A DNA stretch of 64,000 nucleotides from Kitasatospora gansuensis. Its GTDB lineage: Bacteria; Actinomycetota; Actinomycetes; Streptomycetales; Streptomycetaceae. The notes beneath the pieces were generated by a model. It was given only the letters and a program-made list of their open reading frames with translations, did not search any database and had not been told where the DNA came from. The translations under genes and the position numbers were made by a program. Shown in pieces: positions 61,311 to 64,000 of this stretch (within the stretch, counting starts at the first letter, position 1; every line of letters begins with the position of its first letter). The stretch spans positions 6,758,001-6,822,000 of the forward strand of contig NZ_JACHJR010000001.1 of NCBI RefSeq assembly GCF_014203705.1, in the 5' to 3' direction.

Positions 61311-61634
61311 TCAGGCCTGGCCGGTCTCGATACGGCTGACCCGGCCGTCCTGGACGTCGAACCGCCAGGCGGTGCGCATCTCGCCCCAGGTGTCGTTGCG
61401 GTAGTTGGCGATCACCGTGCGGCCGTCGTCCTTCTCGGTCTGCACCTCGATGTGACCGCGCGAGGAGAAGATCTCCCGTTCGGTCCAGTCGGTGAGGTTC
61501 CGCTCCGACCCGTCGTCGGACAGGGTGGCGTCCGCGGTGAGTGCGGCCTGGAAGGCGGCGCGGTCATTGGCGTTGAGGGCGGCGAGCAGGGCGCGCACGG
61601 CCGGGTCGGAGAGCTTGTCGAGCGGGATGGTCAT
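61311..61634 (-). CDS. NTF2/SnoaL-like protein
   Basis: A 107-residue protein with the cone-shaped NTF2-like pattern: an N-terminal helix pair (DPAVRALLAALNANDRAAFQAAL), LTADATLSDDG, then four beta strands (HIEVQTEKDDGRTVIANY, AWRFDVQDGRVSRIET). No catalytic set is obvious. ATG 61634 follows AGGAGAAGGACCG. Confidence 0.75.
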   Translation of the reverse strand: MTIPLDKLSDPAVRALLAALNANDRAAFQAALTADATLSDDGSERNLTDWTEREIFSSRGHIEVQTEKDDGRTVIANYRNDTWGEMRTAWRFDVQDGRVSRIETGQA

Positions 61635-61799
61635 CGGTCCTTCTCCTGGGGAGGGGGTTGGTGGACTCAGCGAACACTCCGCCCGGGGCGCTCCCGCTGA
61701 CCTTGGGCCGTCCGTGGCGTGCCGTTGCTTGCGGCATTTTTATCGGTTGGTGTGCTTTGATCCCGTTATGGGGGATTCGCTCACCGAAGGGAGCCCTGG

Positions 61800-62228
61800 A
61801 TGGGGCCGGCCGAACTGCTCGTCCTGACGTTCCCGCAGGAGACCATCACCGTCGAGGCAGTCAAGGCCCTGGCCCGGCTGCGCGCCGCGGGCAACGTCCG
61901 GGTGATCGACTCACTGGTCGTCACCCGGCACGCCGACGGCGAGGCCACCTACGGCGAACTCGCGGACTTCGAGCACCTCCAGGGCGTGCTGCCGGACGAC
62001 CTCGAGGAGCTGGCGCTGATCGGCCCCGAGGACGCCCAGGAGGCCGCGGAGCTGCTGGAGCCTGGCAACGTCGCCCTGCTGGTGCTGATCGAGCACCTGT
62101 GGGCCGAGGCCGCCGCCGAGGCGCTGCGCGAGATCGGCGGCCGGATCGCCACCGGCGTACGGATCCCGCCGGAGCACATCGAAGAGGCCGTGCGGGCCGC
62201 CGAGGCCCGCGTCGCGGCCGGACAGTAG
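61800..62228 (+). CDS. DUF6325/DUF1269-like protein
   Basis: A 142-residue soluble protein starting GPAELLVLTFPQE, with two alternating alpha/beta halves (VRVIDSLVVTRHADGEA; NVALLVLIEHLWAEAAAEAL) and a helical end. It matches the actinomycete DUF6325 pattern and is paired, as usual, with a downstream SHOCT protein. It is often linked to membrane or stress functions, which is inference. ATG 61800 follows GGGAGCCCTGG. Confidence 0.75.
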   Translation: MGPAELLVLTFPQETITVEAVKALARLRAAGNVRVIDSLVVTRHADGEATYGELADFEHLQGVLPDDLEELALIGPEDAQEAAELLEPGNVALLVLIEHLWAEAAAEALREIGGRIATGVRIPPEHIEEAVRAAEARVAAGQ

Positions 62229-62239
62229 AGGAGGACCTC

Positions 62240-62563
62240 GTGTTCCGACCCATGCGCCCGATCAGGCCGATGCGCGTCGTCCGTCCGGTGGGAGCCCCGC
62301 TGGTGCGGGGCCTGGTGGTCGGCGGCGCCGCGTACGCCGCCGGGCGGAGCGCCGCCCGCTCGGCCCAGAACGAGCAGGACCAGAACGCCGCCATCGCCGA
62401 CCTGCAGGCCCAGCAAGCGCCACCGCCCGCCTACCAGCCGCCCCCGGCGGCCGCGCAGCCCGATCTGACCTCCAGGCTCACCGAGTTGGGGCAGATGGTC
62501 CAGCAGGGCCTGCTCACTCCCGAGGAGTTCGCCACCGCGAAGGCCCGGCTGCTGGCGGGATGA
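62240..62563 (+). CDS. SHOCT-domain protein
   Basis: A 107-residue protein: basic N-terminus (MFRPMRPIRPMRVVRPVG), a short hydrophobic segment with AGRSAARSA, a Pro/Ala/Gln linker and a C-terminal SHOCT helix pair (LTELGQMVQQGLLTPEEFATAKARLL). GTG 62240 follows GAGGAGGA, 11 bases after the DUF6325-like gene. Confidence 0.8.
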   Translation: MFRPMRPIRPMRVVRPVGAPLVRGLVVGGAAYAAGRSAARSAQNEQDQNAAIADLQAQQAPPPAYQPPPAAAQPDLTSRLTELGQMVQQGLLTPEEFATAKARLLAG

Positions 62564-62578
62564 CCATCGCTCAGAGGA

Positions 62579-64000
62579 TCAGCCGAGACCGCCGAGCTTG
62601 AGGTCGAGCTGATCCACGGCGGCGGTGTCGCCGAGCTCGACGAAGATGTCGCGGGCGTTCTCCCAGGCCTCCCCGGCCGTGCCGGGTTCGCCCGCGGCGT
62701 GAGCGGTGTCGCCGAGGTGGGTGAGCAGGGAGGCCTCGTTGAACCGGTCGCCGAACTCGCGGTAGATGTCGCGGGCCTGTTCGTAGCAGCTGATGGCCTC
62801 TCGGTGCCGGCCCACGTTGTGGTGCACGAAGCCCAGGGTGTCCAGGGTGGCGCTCTCCCCGCTGCGGTCGCCGATCTCCCGCTGGCGGGCGAGGGCGCGC
62901 CCGCAGCAGCTCACCGCTTCGGCGTACCGGCCGAGTTGGGTGTGGCACCAGCCCATGTTGTTGAGTGCCCTGGCCTCACCGACCTGGTGGCCCGCGGCCT
63001 GATACTTCGTCAGCGCCAAGGTCGCCTGCTCCAGCGCCCGGTGGAAGTCGAGCTGCCGCTCGAACACCAGGGTCAGGTTGTTGTGGCAGTGCGCCTGGCC
63101 GAGCGGGTCGTCGAGTCCCTCGAAGAGCGCCACCGCCCGGTGCAGCAGGCGGTCGGCCTCCTCGTAGCGGCCCATCCTGGCGTTGGCGCGGCCGAGTTCG
63201 CGGTGCGCCGCCGCACTGCCCGGCCGGTCGCCGAGCCGGTCCGCGGCGTCCAGGGCGGCCCGCTGGGTGGTCGCCCAGTCGTGCCAGTGGCCGCGCTGCT
63301 CGAGGTAGGTGGACATGCTCCGGGCCAGCAGCCCCACGTAGGCGTCGTGGGCCGAGTCGACCGCCGCCAGCAGGGTCTGGTGCTCGGAGGCGAACCAAGC
63401 CAGCGCGCTGTCGCGGTCGGTGAAGGCCAGCGGCGGCACCCCGGGCGTCGGCGCGGGGAGTTCGAACGGGTCGCGGTGGTCGAGCATCGCGCCGGCGGCG
63501 TGCGCGGTGTGCAGGTAGTAGTCGACCAGCCGTTGCCGGGCGAAGACCTGCTCCACGGGCGTGACGTCGTCGTGGGCGAGCTCGGTGGCGTAGGCCCGGA
63601 GCAGGTCGTGCATGCCGTACCGGTCGGGCCCGATCGGGTGCACCAGGTGGGCGCGGGTGAGCATGGTCAGGGCCGCGCGGGTGTCAGCCGGGCTGCGGCC
63701 GGCCAGGGCGGCCGACGCGCTCAGCGAGATGTGCGGGCCGAGCTGGAGGCCGAGCAGCCGGAAGACCCGGGCGGCGGTGGCGGGCAGGTGCTGGTAGGAC
63801 CAGGAGAAGACCGCGCTGATCGGGTTGCCGACCGAGTCCAGCATGCTCAACCGCCTGCGCCGGTCGGCGAGTTCGGAGACCAGGTACGGGAGCGGGGTGG
63901 TGCGCAGGGTGGCGGCGAGTTCGGCGGCCACCCGGAGGGCCAGGGGTAACCCCACGCACTGGGCGGCCAGTTCCGCGCTGACCGCCGGTTCGCTGTCGAC
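62579..64000 (-). CDS. AfsR-like NB-ARC/TPR regulator, C-terminal part (5' end outside window)
   Basis: The frame is open to base 64000, so the start lies to the right; 473 codons are visible. The sequence begins within the NB-ARC module (AELAAQCVGLPLALRVAAEL), continues with the winged-helix part (FSWSYQHLPATAARVFRLLGL, MHDLLRAYATELA) and then TPR repeats (WCHTQLGRYAEAV, FVHHNVGRHREAISCYEQA). This matches the C-terminal half of SARP/AfsR-type regulators; whether a SARP domain precedes is unseen. A TTA codon lies at 63947-63949. Confidence 0.85.
   Translation of the reverse strand, partial: VDSEPAVSAELAAQCVGLPLALRVAAELAATLRTTPLPYLVSELADRRRRLSMLDSVGNPISAVFSWSYQHLPATAARVFRLLGLQLGPHISLSASAALAGRSPADTRAALTMLTRAHLVHPIGPDRYGMHDLLRAYATELAHDDVTPVEQVFARQRLVDYYLHTAHAAGAMLDHRDPFELPAPTPGVPPLAFTDRDSALAWFASEHQTLLAAVDSAHDAYVGLLARSMSTYLEQRGHWHDWATTQRAALDAADRLGDRPGSAAAHRELGRANARMGRYEEADRLLHRAVALFEGLDDPLGQAHCHNNLTLVFERQLDFHRALEQATLALTKYQAAGHQVGEARALNNMGWCHTQLGRYAEAVSCCGRALARQREIGDRSGESATLDTLGFVHHNVGRHREAISCYEQARDIYREFGDRFNEASLLTHLGDTAHAAGEPGTAGEAWENARDIFVELGDTAAVDQLDLKLGGLG

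Overview
The window is very GC-rich chromosomal DNA, densely packed, with many GTG starts, ATGA/GTGA start-stop overlaps, rare TTA (bldA-type) codons and a DasR-type box in front of a chitinase. Together with the hopanoid, MsiK-style sugar transporter and AfsR-like genes this points to a member of the Streptomycetaceae (Streptomyces or Kitasatospora). Gene names come from motif reading and family memory only; no search was run.

Left part (1-4521): a co-directional set for a polyol-phosphate surface polymer: glycerol-1-phosphate dehydrogenase (cut by the window edge), CDP-alcohol phosphotransferase, family 2 glycosyltransferase, and an ABC-2 permease plus ATPase of the TagGH/Wzm-Wzt type, closed by a strong hairpin. 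Then (4582-16394) the hopanoid cluster hpnC, hpnD, hpnE, polyprenyl synthase, shc, hpnG, hpnH, dxs, hpnO. shc carries a TTA codon at codon 103. Directly behind it lies an unrecognised 450-residue gene (16483-17835), also with an early TTA codon.

Middle (17822-30264): a pectin/galacturonate utilisation locus. It holds uronate dehydrogenase, an enolase-superfamily aldarate enzyme, a sugar ABC importer without its own ATPase, 5-dehydro-4-deoxyglucarate dehydratase, an unknown TIM-barrel-like protein, pectinesterase, pectate lyase, an IclR regulator and alpha-ketoglutarate semialdehyde dehydrogenase. Four copies of an inverted repeat GTTCA-N6-TGRAC sit in the three promoter regions and probably bind the IclR protein.

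30261-41626: small proteins (DUF6343-like, I78 inhibitor-like), PAP2 phosphatase, a secreted GH31 enzyme with NPCBM, FabG, a tandem-fused MarR regulator, an aldo/keto reductase and a two-subunit ABC exporter whose two nucleotide-binding domains are degenerate in complementary ways.

41654-52503: a large XRE/coiled-coil protein, small membrane proteins, the gluABCD-type amino-acid importer, a LysR regulator with a cupin thiol dioxygenase and a YeiH-type exporter (probably sulfur disposal), a membrane PH-like protein and a spermidine-synthase-like methyltransferase fold protein.

52506-64000: GH18 chitinase, a 630-residue protein with a disordered tail of DFNPF/DPFG repeats, TetR, Nudix, serine hydrolase, a small LuxR-HTH protein, a LacI regulator with two mirror-image operators, NTF2-like, DUF6325-like and SHOCT proteins, and the C-terminal part of an AfsR-like NB-ARC/TPR regulator running off the right edge. 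No rRNA, tRNA, CRISPR array or intact transposase gene was seen.
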